Under the pieces are notes generated by a model that was not told the origin of the DNA, did no database searches, and worked only from the letters and a program-made list of their open reading frames with translations. From Desulfosporosinus metallidurans (GTDB taxonomy: Bacteria; Bacillota; Desulfitobacteriia; Desulfitobacteriales; Desulfitobacteriaceae): a stretch of DNA of 64,000 nt. Of the stretch, positions 27,688 through 36,481 are shown one piece after another. The DNA lies in contig NZ_MLBF01000015.1 in the NCBI RefSeq assembly GCF_001936615.1, positions 1 through 64,000 of the forward strand. The letters are read 5' to 3'. The position numbers were made by a program, and so were the translations under genes. Within the stretch, counting starts at the first letter, position 1. The number at the start of each line of letters is the position of its first letter.

Positions 27688-29310
27688 CTAATTTACCAAG
27701 TCCTGGGCTTTCCCTTCGGCTGCTTCGTTTATACTCATTCCATCGTTCGGCACCAGTTCAGCCTCTAACCCCATGATAGCCCGGACGCGTTCAAGATCTA
27801 CACTCTGACGTACCAGATCTGCCAACTCATTGAACGCTGATTCGCGCAACGCTGCCTGAGAAAGCGACGCCTCAACAGGTCTGCGTTGACCCCTGCGTTC
27901 CCACAGCCAGACTAAAAGTGCTGTTCGCAAACTGTCATTATCAAAGATGCCATGCAAGTAAGTTCCATAAGCTGTTCCGGCTTGCAAACCATCCGCAATG
28001 GTTTCTCCATTCGAGGTCAAATTAAAAAGTGGGACATGTCCTTCATCAAACGTGGAGCGTCCCATATGAATCTCATAACCAACCACAGTTTCCCCTGTAC
28101 ATGCTTTAAAAAAGTCGGAATCCGCAAGAATAGTCCCCTTACTTTGGACTGTATGTTTTTGTGGATAAAATTCCGTCACCATTGGAAGAATCCCAAGCCC
28201 TAGAACCTCTTCGAGTTCGGACTCCGTATGAAGTGGATCTTTCACAGAACGTCCCATCATCTGGTACCCGCCACAAATCCCAATTAGGGGAACCTCTTCC
28301 TCACAAAGCTTATGAATCTGCGTCCCTAAACCGCTTTCATGCAGAAAACGCAAGTCTGCTAAGGTATTTTTACTGCCAGGAAGAATCATCAGATCGGGTT
28401 TTCCCAGATTCCCTACTTCCGTGACATAACGCACTGAGACATCGGGTTCGTCTTGAAGTGCATCGAAGTCCGTAAAGTTTGAAATATAGGGAAATCGAAT
28501 CACGGCGACGTCTAATTGTTCTGCTAAGAAAATCGAGGGTTTTTCATTCGCCTCGTTCAAGGCCACGGAATCCTCATCTGGAATGCGAATTTTAAAATAA
28601 GGGACAACCCCAACGACCGGAATTCCAGTTCGTTCTTCAATAAAGTCTAAAGCAGGTTGCAGAAGCTTAATTTCACCGCGGAACTTATTGAAAATAATTC
28701 CTTTGATCATCGCTCGTTCTGCGGGTTCCACTAATTCTAAAGTTCCCACGACAGAAGCCAAGGCCCCGCCACGGTCAATGTCTGCCACAAGTAAAACGGG
28801 AGAATCGGCTTCCAGCGCGACTCTCATATTGACGATATCGTTCGATTTAAGATTCACTTCTGCCGGACTTCCTGCTCCTTCGATAACCACGATCTCATAT
28901 TCGTTAATGAGTCCGTGAAGTGCTTCGGTAACATAGGGCCAAGTCATGCGTTGATATTCTCCGTGGTAACGCAGGGCTGTCACATTTCCCTGAGACTGCC
29001 CCATGATGACCACTTGAGAACCAGTGGGTCCACTGGGTTTAAGCAAAATCGGATTCATGCGCACTTCGGGTTCCACTCCAGCGGCTTGGGCCTGAACCAC
29101 TTGTGCTCTCCCCATCTCCCCGCCCGCGGTCGTCACAAAGGAGTTAAGGGCCATATTCTGGGCTTTGAAAGGACTCACTCGATAGCCTTCTTGGTAAAAG
29201 ATCCGGCAAAACGCCGCAGCTAAGACGCTTTTTCCAACACTTGACGAGGTCCCTTGAATCATAAGTTTGGCAGATACTGGTTTAGCTGACAATGGTTTAT
29301 TTGAAGACAT
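27688..29310 (-). CDS. cbiP: Cobyric acid synthase
   Basis: 540 residues. The N-terminal ATPase domain opens with MIQGTSSSVGKSVLAAAFCR and FKAQNMALNS. The C-terminal glutaminase domain has the nucleophile in LIGICGGYQMMG and the histidine in GTYLHGIFDN. It amidates the b, d, e and g carboxylates of adenosylcobyrinate a,c-diamide. The first 15 residues before the P-loop (serine, lysine and proline rich) look like an extension of no known role. Separated from cbiC by 73 bases. Confidence 0.93.
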   Translation of the reverse strand: MSSNKPLSAKPVSAKLMIQGTSSSVGKSVLAAAFCRIFYQEGYRVSPFKAQNMALNSFVTTAGGEMGRAQVVQAQAAGVEPEVRMNPILLKPSGPTGSQVVIMGQSQGNVTALRYHGEYQRMTWPYVTEALHGLINEYEIVVIEGAGSPAEVNLKSNDIVNMRVALEADSPVLLVADIDRGGALASVVGTLELVEPAERAMIKGIIFNKFRGEIKLLQPALDFIEERTGIPVVGVVPYFKIRIPDEDSVALNEANEKPSIFLAEQLDVAVIRFPYISNFTDFDALQDEPDVSVRYVTEVGNLGKPDLMILPGSKNTLADLRFLHESGLGTQIHKLCEEEVPLIGICGGYQMMGRSVKDPLHTESELEEVLGLGILPMVTEFYPQKHTVQSKGTILADSDFFKACTGETVVGYEIHMGRSTFDEGHVPLFNLTSNGETIADGLQAGTAYGTYLHGIFDNDSLRTALLVWLWERRGQRRPVEASLSQAALRESAFNELADLVRQSVDLERVRAIMGLEAELVPNDGMSINEAAEGKAQDLVN

Positions 29311-29383
29311 TTTTCGTCACCCTCTTTTTTTAAGCTGGTGCATTTACAACACTAAAGAACTTGAATGGCGATGGCTAAAAATT

Positions 29384-30022
29384 CTACATATTGCGTTGCC
29401 GTAAAACGGTATAAATTAAGGCATTAACAACCGTTGCGGCGAGCGGGCTTCCCCCCCGCGTTCCTAAGACTGTAATCGACGGAATATCTTGGCGTTCCCA
29501 AAGTAAATCCTTGGACTCTTTTGCCCCGATAAAACCAACAGGGATTCCGACGATCAAAGCAGGACGTGTTTCGGGATTCTCCGCTAAACGTAAGACTTCG
29601 ATCAGAGCCGTTGGCGCGTTACCGATAGCAACGATCGAGCCACGTAAACGTTCTGGATTCAGGCGAAAAGCGGTCATTGAGCGCGTAATTCCCCACGCTT
29701 TGGCTTGTTCAGCAACTTCAGGGGAATTAAGAAAGCATTCCACCGTGCCACCTAATGATTTGAGTTTTCCCTTGGAAATCCCCGCACGAACCATTTCCAC
29801 ATCAGTAATGACGTTCGCACCCTCCTGAAGAGCCTTGAGTCCACAGGCAATCCCCTCTGGATGAATCGCAATGTCACGCTCCAGGGACGGATCGCCACTG
29901 GTATGAATGATTCGTTCTACTACTGGGATGTCAGCTTCAGTCCACGGACGGATTAGACCAGCACGTATGTGCCGCATACTTTCCGCTTCGATTTGCCCTG
30001 GGTCTAAGATAAAATCGTTCAT
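29384..30022 (-). CDS. cbiC: Cobalt-precorrin-8 methylmutase
   Basis: 212 residues of the CbiC/CobH family. Motifs: HTSGDPSLERDIAIHPEG with the catalytic histidine, ITDVEMVRAGISK, AIGNAPTALIEVL and GVPVGFIGAKESKDLL. It moves the C11 methyl group to C12 to form cobyrinate. It overlaps cbiX by four bases (30019-30022). Confidence 0.93.
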   Translation of the reverse strand: MNDFILDPGQIEAESMRHIRAGLIRPWTEADIPVVERIIHTSGDPSLERDIAIHPEGIACGLKALQEGANVITDVEMVRAGISKGKLKSLGGTVECFLNSPEVAEQAKAWGITRSMTAFRLNPERLRGSIVAIGNAPTALIEVLRLAENPETRPALIVGIPVGFIGAKESKDLLWERQDIPSITVLGTRGGSPLAATVVNALIYTVLRQRNM

Positions 30023-30387
30023 TCGTCCATTGCCTCCTTAATGCGAAGGGTTGCCAAACTCGCAATTCCATCATCTGCACCTAGTTCTTTGGTGTAGATG
30101 ATTTCGACGTTCGGATGTTGTTCGCGAATTTCGCGTAATTCCTCATGGATATCCACCGATACATGGATCCCTCTGAAGAGAAAGAGTGGCATAATAATAA
30201 TTCGCAATGCGCCGCTCTGAATTTTTGCTTCCACCGCTTCTGGGAGGCTAGGGTGATCATGTGCCATATAAGCAGGCGTTACCGGTTGCCCGAGTAAGCG
30301 ATTTACTTTTTCGGCGACAACCAAAAGTCCTTGATTAGCTTCCGCGCGACGGCTACCGTGTCCTAAGAGAATGATTTCTGATTTCAT
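30019..30387 (-). CDS. cbiX: Short sirohydrochlorin cobaltochelatase (CbiX-S)
   Basis: 122 residues, the single-domain form of CbiX. LLGHGSRRAEANQGL carries the metal-binding histidine and MPLFLFRGIHVSVDIHEEL the second histidine-rich motif. It inserts cobalt into sirohydrochlorin, the entry step of the anaerobic pathway. Coupled by 4-base overlaps to both neighbours. No histidine-rich tail is present. Confidence 0.9.
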   Translation of the reverse strand: MKSEIILLGHGSRRAEANQGLLVVAEKVNRLLGQPVTPAYMAHDHPSLPEAVEAKIQSGALRIIIMPLFLFRGIHVSVDIHEELREIREQHPNVEIIYTKELGADDGIASLATLRIKEAMDE

Positions 30388-31160
30388 AAAATTTCCTCCA
30401 AATGTTTAATAAACTGGGGTATCGACCTCGCCTGTAAAGATTGATTATCTTGAATTTCAGAGGGCGGCCGTTTTAGGAGCACCAAAGGGATGTGTAAGGA
30501 GAGGCAGGCCTGCACTTTTTCTAGGGTCCCTCCTACTTTTCCACTCTCTTTGGCAATCACGACCTCAATTCCTAGTTGCTTGAACATTGCTTCATCCCAC
30601 TCTTGGGAAAAAGGGCCTTGAGCAGCAATAATTTGATTGGGTTTGAACCCTAAGGATTCACAGCGCGCCAACACCTGTGACGTCGGGAGAACGCGAATGT
30701 AGAGGTATGTATTTCTCAGAGTGGGTAGAGATACCCATTCTGGCAAGGCATTACTTCCAGTGGTTAACAATATACGTTGCCCTAGCTTTGCTGCAATTTG
30801 AGCAGCAGTTGGGATATCCTCGGCCCAATGGATGAGGGGATGAACTTCTAAATCCAGAGATGAACGCTCCCAGCGCAGGTAGGGCAGTGACAGTTCTTCG
30901 CAGACCGTTTTAGCCATTTCTTTTACCCTTAGCGCGTAGGGATGGGTGGCATCCACAAGGGCTGCAAAGGAACCACTCTTTAAAAGATCTTCGAGAGATT
31001 GAGCATCCATCGCTCCCGAGCGAGCTTGAAGCCCTTGTTCTGAAGCCAAATCCGCTCCATAAGCAGTCAGAGTAGAAACTAAAACTTCATGTCCCCGCAG
31101 TTTTAAGGCTTCCGCAAGTTGGCGCCCATCTTCTGTTCCGGCTAAAACCAATAGCCTCAC
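30384..31160 (-). CDS. cbiJ: Cobalt-precorrin-6A reductase
   Basis: 258 residues of the CbiJ/CobK family: MRLLVLAGTEDGRQLAEAL at the start, VDATHPYALRVKEMAK, LPYLRWERSS, RILLTTGSNAL and the late VIAKESGKVGGTLEK. It reduces the macrocycle with a pyridine nucleotide. Overlaps cbiH and cbiX by four bases each. Confidence 0.92.
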   Translation of the reverse strand: MRLLVLAGTEDGRQLAEALKLRGHEVLVSTLTAYGADLASEQGLQARSGAMDAQSLEDLLKSGSFAALVDATHPYALRVKEMAKTVCEELSLPYLRWERSSLDLEVHPLIHWAEDIPTAAQIAAKLGQRILLTTGSNALPEWVSLPTLRNTYLYIRVLPTSQVLARCESLGFKPNQIIAAQGPFSQEWDEAMFKQLGIEVVIAKESGKVGGTLEKVQACLSLHIPLVLLKRPPSEIQDNQSLQARSIPQFIKHLEEIL

Positions 31161-31981
31161 AGCTTATACCCTCGCGGGGTAACCATATAAGGTCCAACAA
31201 TGCGAGTTTGAGAATTCCCGATAATAACGGTTGTCAGCATGTCAATGGGATGATTTGTGAAATCAGCGAGTGTGGTTATTTCAACACTTGACTCCTCACC
31301 CCGCAGTGCTTCTCGCACGAGACCAACGGGTGTATCGGGACTACGGTGGAGGAGCAAGATTTCGCGTACGGTCTCAATGTGTTGTGTGCGACCGTTACTT
31401 TTGGGGTTATAAATCGCAAAGATAAAATCGGCTTCAGCCGCCAAGCGAACTCGTTTTTCGATGACTTCCCAAGGGGTTAAGAGGTCACTTAAGCTAATCA
31501 CTGCAAAATCATGCATCAGAGGAGCACCGAGCATGGAGGCAGAAGCGGAGGCTGCCGTGACTCCTGGGATGATTTCCAGTGGAAGGTCTATAAGCCCCTC
31601 TTGCTCGAGACACTCAATAATAATTCCAGCCATGCCGTAGACTCCAGCATCCCCACTACTCACGACGGCTACCCGGTGTCCTTCGGCCGCCAAACGAATC
31701 GCTTCACGACAGCGGTCAATTTCTTGGCGCATTCCTGTTGCTACTATTTGTTGGTGAGTTAAAAACGGTCGAATAAGGTTTATGTACGTTTTATACCCCA
31801 CGATGTATTCAACTTCATTTAACACCGACTGAACCCTTGCGGTCATATGGTCAGGGTCTCCAGGTCCGAGGCCCACGACAAAGAGTTTTCCACGCTGATC
31901 GCCACTGTGACTCCCTGCCCCATGATCTTCGGCAGAATTAGCCGCCCCTTGTGTGCTCCCAGTAAACTCGCTGCTTCGCAT
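31157..31981 (-). CDS. cbiH: Cobalt-precorrin-3 C17-methyltransferase
   Basis: 274 residues. The SAM-methyltransferase core begins at residue 32 with KLFVVGLGPGDPDHMTARV, followed by VSSGDAGVYGMAG, IPGVTAASASASMLGAPLMHDF and AIYNPKSNGRTQHI, all typical of CbiH/CobJ. The first ~31 residues (Ser/Gly/Ala/His rich) are an extra leader. No ATG, GTG or TTG lies in frame between the ATG at 31981 (with AGGAG ten bases upstream) and the core, so this start is effectively forced. As a result the gene overlaps the end of cbiG by 139 bases in another frame. Confidence 0.88.
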   Translation of the reverse strand: MRSSEFTGSTQGAANSAEDHGAGSHSGDQRGKLFVVGLGPGDPDHMTARVQSVLNEVEYIVGYKTYINLIRPFLTHQQIVATGMRQEIDRCREAIRLAAEGHRVAVVSSGDAGVYGMAGIIIECLEQEGLIDLPLEIIPGVTAASASASMLGAPLMHDFAVISLSDLLTPWEVIEKRVRLAAEADFIFAIYNPKSNGRTQHIETVREILLLHRSPDTPVGLVREALRGEESSVEITTLADFTNHPIDMLTTVIIGNSQTRIVGPYMVTPRGYKL

Positions 31982-32955
31982 ACTCCGTCCACTCCTATCT
32001 TTTCGTTTACAAAGTTTGATTGACTTAAGTGTTCCTGTTCATTAACGGCTTGTAGTTCATCCGCCCGAAAGGTTCGAAACGGAACTCGCAGGTGCTTCGC
32101 CGCTTCAATCAGTCCTACTTCATCTGATTTAAGGTCAATACTATAGATTCCGGATATTGCCTTAAGCGAGGCTCCAATTTGTTCCACTGCCGCAGTGATC
32201 TTCGCCAAAATCGTTTGCGCAGAAACTCCGCGACGGCACCCAACCCCAATACTTAAGATGGAAGGAATTAAATAGAGACAATCCTCTTTGATATCTGTAC
32301 TTGGAAAAGCATCTAAGATAACGTTCGCTTTAGCTTTCTCGTTTTCTGACACGAAACGGTAATGACTATCCTTAACCCAAGTGTGTTCCGGATTTAGAGG
32401 GTAACTTGTCCAGACGTTGAGAAATCCTTGCTCCAAAAGCAAGCTATTAACCACTGGTAAATGGTTTATAGGTTCCACTTTCCAGCCATACCTGCGGGCG
32501 TATTCATCTGGTGCGACCAATCCTCGCCCATCCGTGGCCGTCGTGATGATCGCTTGAGCCCCGATCTGGTGGGCGATCTTATTTGCCCAAGAGTTTGCGC
32601 CACCTAAATGCCCGGAAAGCAAAGGGATAACGAACTTTCCTTCTTCATCTAAAACAAGCACCGCCGGATCTCGATCTTTGCGTTCAATTAAGGAAGCAAT
32701 TTGGCGTACCACAATCCCTGTCGCCATGACAAAAATGAGAACAGAATACTCCTGCCATAGGCTCGGGACGACATCCCCTAAACGCCGAAAGGCGTGCAGC
32801 TTTGGCTGAACATGGTTTTCTCGCTGTTTCTCGCCAAGACTGAGTGTCTTTTCATGGATGAAAAACTCTGGAGTCACGGTGTTCGGTAGCCCATCCCCAA
32901 TGCGCTGGGTCGTGATCATTCCTCGATCCGTCAATGCCAAAAGTGCTATTTTCAC
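31843..32955 (-). CDS. cbiG: Cobalt-precorrin-5A hydrolase
   Basis: 370 residues. The N-terminal and central parts show VLIFVMATGIVVRQIASLI, VLDEEGKFVIPLLSGHLGGANS and ITTATDGRGLVAPDEYARR. The C-terminal CobE-like domain begins SIGVGCRRGVSAQTIL and ends LPKIMGQGVTVAISVE. It opens the delta-lactone and releases acetaldehyde in the anaerobic pathway. Its 3' end lies within the start of cbiH for 139 bases; both reading frames carry conserved sequence there. Confidence 0.92.
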   Translation of the reverse strand: MKIALLALTDRGMITTQRIGDGLPNTVTPEFFIHEKTLSLGEKQRENHVQPKLHAFRRLGDVVPSLWQEYSVLIFVMATGIVVRQIASLIERKDRDPAVLVLDEEGKFVIPLLSGHLGGANSWANKIAHQIGAQAIITTATDGRGLVAPDEYARRYGWKVEPINHLPVVNSLLLEQGFLNVWTSYPLNPEHTWVKDSHYRFVSENEKAKANVILDAFPSTDIKEDCLYLIPSILSIGVGCRRGVSAQTILAKITAAVEQIGASLKAISGIYSIDLKSDEVGLIEAAKHLRVPFRTFRADELQAVNEQEHLSQSNFVNEKIGVDGVCEAASLLGAHKGRLILPKIMGQGVTVAISVENSLSWASDLETLTI

Positions 32956-33740
32956 GTTTCTGTTCCTTGACGGAATTCGTGGGTAAAGGTCGGGTCATAG
33001 AGCTTGGACCGCGCATAACCGTTTGCCGGATCTAAGAAATCTCCAACCAAAATTTGCGCCTGCTTGCGGATTCCAGCCTCTTTAACTTTTTCAACAATTG
33101 TTTCCAGGGTTCCTAACAGAACCTCTTCATCCGGCCAGCTGGCTTTAGCAACCACGGCGATGGGGGTGGAGGCAGGATAACCGCCTTCCAATAAGGCTGC
33201 GACCACAGAACCCATATCTTGAACACTTAGGAAAATCGCCATACTGGCTTGATGTTGCGCTAATTTGGCAAGTGCTTCACGTTCTGGTACAGGGGTGCGT
33301 CCAGCCAAGCGTGTAAGAATCAAGGTTTGGCTGATATCCGGCAAGGTGAATTCACGCTTGACAGCCGCTGCCGCCGCAAACACCGAACTGACCCCAGGAA
33401 TTACGGAATACGGAATTCCCTGTTTATCTAAATGTTCAAATTGCTCCTTTATTGCCCCGTACATACTGGGGTCTCCGGTATGGAGACGCACAATCATTTC
33501 TCCACGCTTGGTTCCCTCGGACATCAAAGCGACGACTTCTTCGAGCGTGAGATGGGCACTGTCATGAAAAGGGGTTCCTAGACGACAAAGTTCGAGTAAT
33601 GCAGGGTTGACCAAAGATCCGGCGTAAATCACGCGGTCAGCTCGTTCCAACGCACGGGATCCTTTAAGCGTGATCAGTTCGGGATCTCCCGGGCCAGCTC
33701 CAACGAAAATTACTTCTCCGTTTACTTTGTTCTCACTCAA
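32952..33740 (-). CDS. cbiF: Cobalt-precorrin-4 C11-methyltransferase
   Basis: 262 residues. Motifs: VIFVGAGPGDPELITLKGS, IYAGSLVNPALLELC, RLHTGDPSMYGAIKEQF, IPGVSSVFAAAAAVKREFTLP and TLILTRLAGRTPVPE, the classical CbiF/CobM pattern. It methylates C11 using SAM. Overlaps its neighbours by four bases on both sides. Confidence 0.93.
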   Translation of the reverse strand: MSENKVNGEVIFVGAGPGDPELITLKGSRALERADRVIYAGSLVNPALLELCRLGTPFHDSAHLTLEEVVALMSEGTKRGEMIVRLHTGDPSMYGAIKEQFEHLDKQGIPYSVIPGVSSVFAAAAAVKREFTLPDISQTLILTRLAGRTPVPEREALAKLAQHQASMAIFLSVQDMGSVVAALLEGGYPASTPIAVVAKASWPDEEVLLGTLETIVEKVKEAGIRKQAQILVGDFLDPANGYARSKLYDPTFTHEFRQGTET

Positions 33741-34459
33741 CCGTTTTCCCTCCCTAACAAATCTTTTTTAACCAGTAAAAGGCTGAGATAATCGATTTTG
33801 TCGGAAGCAAAGTCCTCTGGTTTGGGCTCCCAACGGATTTTCTCTCCGGGCTGTCCCAGACGTGTTAATAAGACGGCTTTTTTCTCTCGTTCTTCGAGAA
33901 GAGTTAATATTTCTGGAAGTCTACGAGAGACTTTCATCAAAACCAAGTTTGGAAAATCAAGGAACTGTCCCACATCGTCGGTGCTGGGCAAGATAAGGAG
34001 GGGTTCGTCCCCTGTGGCGAGGGGTAAATTAATTTTCGCTGCCGCTGCAGACATAGCCGTGATACCTGGCACAGTGGCAATACACTCTTGGGGTAGTTCC
34101 TCCTGGAGAATGTTAAGTAGGTAACTGTAAGTGCTGTAGAGCGAAGGATCACCTAGCGTTATAAAGGCCACGGATTTGCCTTGTTTTAGCTCAGCTAAAA
34201 GTGTCTGCGCTCCATCTCGCCAAGCCTTGGCTAAAACCTGCTTGTCCGATGTCATGGGCATTTCCAGTTCAATGAGGCGGACGTTAGATGGGCAGTGGAT
34301 TTTGGCGATATCCCAGGCGACACTTTCCCGTTCTATCTTAGATTTTGGGATAGCTACCAGATCGACTGATTGTAAAACGTTGACCGCTTGTAAGGTCAAG
34401 AGCTGAGGATCGCCAGGGCCAACCCCCACTCCATAGAATTTTCCCCACGTTATATTCAT
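33737..34459 (-). CDS. cbiL: Cobalt-precorrin-2 C20-methyltransferase
   Basis: 240 residues. KFYGVGVGPGDPQLLTLQAV at the N-terminus, VAIPKSKIERESVAWDIA, FITLGDPSLYSTYSYLLN and VPGITAMSAAAAKINLPLA are diagnostic of CbiL/CobI. It adds the C20 methyl group to the early corrinoid. Overlaps cbiET and cbiF by four bases each. Confidence 0.93.
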   Translation of the reverse strand: MNITWGKFYGVGVGPGDPQLLTLQAVNVLQSVDLVAIPKSKIERESVAWDIAKIHCPSNVRLIELEMPMTSDKQVLAKAWRDGAQTLLAELKQGKSVAFITLGDPSLYSTYSYLLNILQEELPQECIATVPGITAMSAAAAKINLPLATGDEPLLILPSTDDVGQFLDFPNLVLMKVSRRLPEILTLLEEREKKAVLLTRLGQPGEKIRWEPKPEDFASDKIDYLSLLLVKKDLLGRENG

Positions 34460-35673
34460 GATTTCCCCTCTTTTCGTGCTGATAGTATAAAGACCGGATT
34501 TAAAGCTTGGGCCATATGAAGAGTTTGAACCGGCTGCCAGCGGACAGCTTGGATAGAAACGACCTCGATTTCCTGATAGTGAAGATCCTTAAGTAGTTGC
34601 AGTCCTTGAGACATCGTTTCGATGGTTACCGCCGTGATCACAATTCTACCTCCCTCAACGAGGGGGACGTTTCTTAAGATTTCTGGTAACCTCCCATTAC
34701 TCCCCCCAATAATACAAACATTAACAGGAGGAAGCTCTCCAAAAACATCTGGCGCTGCTCCAGAAATCAGACGAAGATTTGAAACCCCAAATTTTTGTTG
34801 ATTAGCTAGAATAAGTTCTTGTGCCTCTGGCTTATGTTCAATGGCATAAACAACCCCTTCAGAAGCAAGACCTGCGGCTTCAATACTAATGCTGCCAGTA
34901 CCGGCCCCAATGTCTACAACACGGTCAGATAACGAAATCTGGGCCTTAGCGAGTACTTGCACTCGAATTTCTGCCTTAGTCATGGGAACCTTTCCCCTAA
35001 GGAACTCATGGTCTGGAATGCCAATTCTGCAGCCAGTGTTCTGCTTGGTATTTTGCTCGATTGCAGGATACAGGATAACAACGGCATTTTTTAATATTGT
35101 CTTTTCCTGAGCCAAATGCACAGCATCCATCGTGTCCCAGACTTCCTCTGGATAGGCAAGGGCATTGCCTACAGAAATATGGGGGTTAGAGTCGAGATCC
35201 AAATAAAATTGCGCAATTTTCTGAGGGGTATTTTCTCCACCCGTCAAGACTGCAGTCGGACGAGTTATCACCCGGGGCAGTATGGATAATTCTCGACCAT
35301 GGACACTCACAAAGCTAGCCTCCTGCCAAGGAAGCCCAGCTCTCGCAAAGGCGAACTGAAGAGAACTGATTCCGGGGTAGACGTCGATTCTCTCCTCAGG
35401 GAATTCTTTCTTGAGCCTGGGCAAAAAACTGAAAAACCCAGGGTCGCCGGAGACGAGCACCCCAATAACTTTCTTTTCCGGAAGCGCCTTGGCAATTAGT
35501 TCAAGACTATGGGCTAGATTACCGGAAAGGGTATACTGGCGTCCCGAAAAATCTGGAAAAAGTTCAAGTGCTCTAGATCCCCCAATTAAAATGTCGCAGT
35601 TTCTTACAAGTTCAGTGATTGCAGGTGGCAACCATTCCGGCCTACCAGGACCGATACCGATCACCCGTAACAT
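34456..35673 (-). CDS. cbiET: Fused cobalt-precorrin-7 C5/C15-methyltransferase (CbiE-CbiT)
   Basis: 405 residues. The N-terminal ~200 are CbiE-like (VIGIGPGRPEWLPPAITELV, VLVSGDPGFFSFLPRLKK, YPGISSLQFAFARAGLPW). The C-terminal ~200 are the CbiT decarboxylating methyltransferase (MTKAEIRVQVLAKAQ, VVDIGAGTGSISIEAAGLA, CIIGGSNGRLPEIL). The fused form is also called CobL. First gene after the riboswitch. A possible start with ribosome-binding site lies at the ATG at 35673. Confidence 0.93.
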   Translation of the reverse strand: MLRVIGIGPGRPEWLPPAITELVRNCDILIGGSRALELFPDFSGRQYTLSGNLAHSLELIAKALPEKKVIGVLVSGDPGFFSFLPRLKKEFPEERIDVYPGISSLQFAFARAGLPWQEASFVSVHGRELSILPRVITRPTAVLTGGENTPQKIAQFYLDLDSNPHISVGNALAYPEEVWDTMDAVHLAQEKTILKNAVVILYPAIEQNTKQNTGCRIGIPDHEFLRGKVPMTKAEIRVQVLAKAQISLSDRVVDIGAGTGSISIEAAGLASEGVVYAIEHKPEAQELILANQQKFGVSNLRLISGAAPDVFGELPPVNVCIIGGSNGRLPEILRNVPLVEGGRIVITAVTIETMSQGLQLLKDLHYQEIEVVSIQAVRWQPVQTLHMAQALNPVFILSARKEGKS

Positions 35674-35731
35674 TGAAAACCTTCTTCCATTGTTTGATGA
35701 GGTATACGTTTGTTATTATAGATGGATAAAT

Positions 35732-35754
35732 AAAAACGAGCCTGAGCGGCTCGT
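35732..35754 (-). terminator. Attenuator of the cobalamin operon leader
   Basis: On the minus strand ACGAGCC and GGCTCGT (35754-35748 and 35742-35736) form a 7-bp stem with a GCTCA loop, followed directly by TTTTTATTT. It stands between the riboswitch and the first gene, as expected for a transcriptional expression platform. Confidence 0.8.
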
Positions 35755-35811
35755 ATGGTTTACCCTAAATAAACACACACATCTCCTATCGCTCGTAGGT
35801 CTGTGATCTTA

Positions 35812-35970
35812 CATAAGGCAGGTTTCCTGACTTCAAATCATCATTCTCTTCCCCTATCCTAGCATTTGAGCGTAGGATAGGGGAAGAGAACTCCTTGTTT
35901 ACAGTGGCGGGACCGCGTCGGATTTTCACCGACTTCCCCTGTTTGCACCTCTCTCGAAGAGGAACCTTAA
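35812..35970 (-). promoter_or_regulatory. Cobalamin riboswitch
   Basis: The minus strand carries the diagnostic elements in order: a P2-type stem with GAGAGGTGCAAACAGGGAA-like sequence, GTCGGTGAAAATCCGAC, the core GCGGTCCCGCCACTGTAAAC, a long variable hairpin (the CTATCC/GGATAG pair), and the B12 box region AAGTCAGGAAACCTGCCT. It lies upstream of cbiET and is followed by an intrinsic terminator, so coenzyme B12 should turn the operon off. Confidence 0.93.
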
Positions 35971-36144
35971 GTATTCAGTATTAAATTGTGAGTCTCGCAT
36001 ACGACTTATGACGTAATATTCTATAAGTATATACTAAATTCCTCTTTTTCAAAAGAATTATATATAAGAAGTTACAGGTTCCCGGGCACAACTATTTCCC
36101 AAGTGATTCTTCATTCTTTGTACAATTAGCCGAAAAAATAGCCA

Positions 36145-36193
36145 AAAAGATAAACGGTCAAAACTTCTTCCTTATCGTCAACGTTTATCTTTT
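36145..36193. terminator. Inverted repeat, possible terminator
   Basis: Arms AAAAGATAAACG (36145-36156) and CGTTTATCTTTT (36182-36193) pair perfectly over 12 bp with a 25-base loop. It lies upstream of the cobalamin operon leader, beside gene debris, and may once have ended the YdbC-like gene whose scrap is at 36.3 kb. Confidence 0.45.
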
Positions 36194-36318
36194 CAATCTT
36201 GCCCTTGGGTATCATCCATCTTTTAACCGGTCAGGTCCCGGATCGACATTGGGGATATAGCCAGGTTTAACAAAACTATGGAAGGAGAACGCTTCATTGA
36301 GAAGGGATGATATCTCAG

Positions 36319-36381
36319 AAAAAGTTCCTCTTTGGTAAGCACTACTCCCTTCCCCAACTTCGAATGATCGGGCGACTTATT
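36319..36381 (-). pseudogene. Scrap of a YdbC/PC4-like gene (C-terminal motif)
   Basis: The minus strand encodes NKSPDHSKLGKGVVLTKEEL, the C-terminal signature of the YdbC/transcriptional-coactivator PC4 family of ssDNA-binding proteins. Nothing recognisable precedes it, and the frame runs into unrelated sequence after EELF. A closely similar scrap lies at 38.9 kb. The longer open frame here (36223-36573) overlaps rluA antisense and is not taken as a gene. Confidence 0.55.
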
Positions 36382-36481
36382 TTGAAGCAACAGGGCCAGC
36401 AGATTTATAAGTCCCTGTCCCTCTGCCTGGCTTTGTGTTAATATTACATTAAAATAATTAATCATAAGCAGTGAGGGGAAA

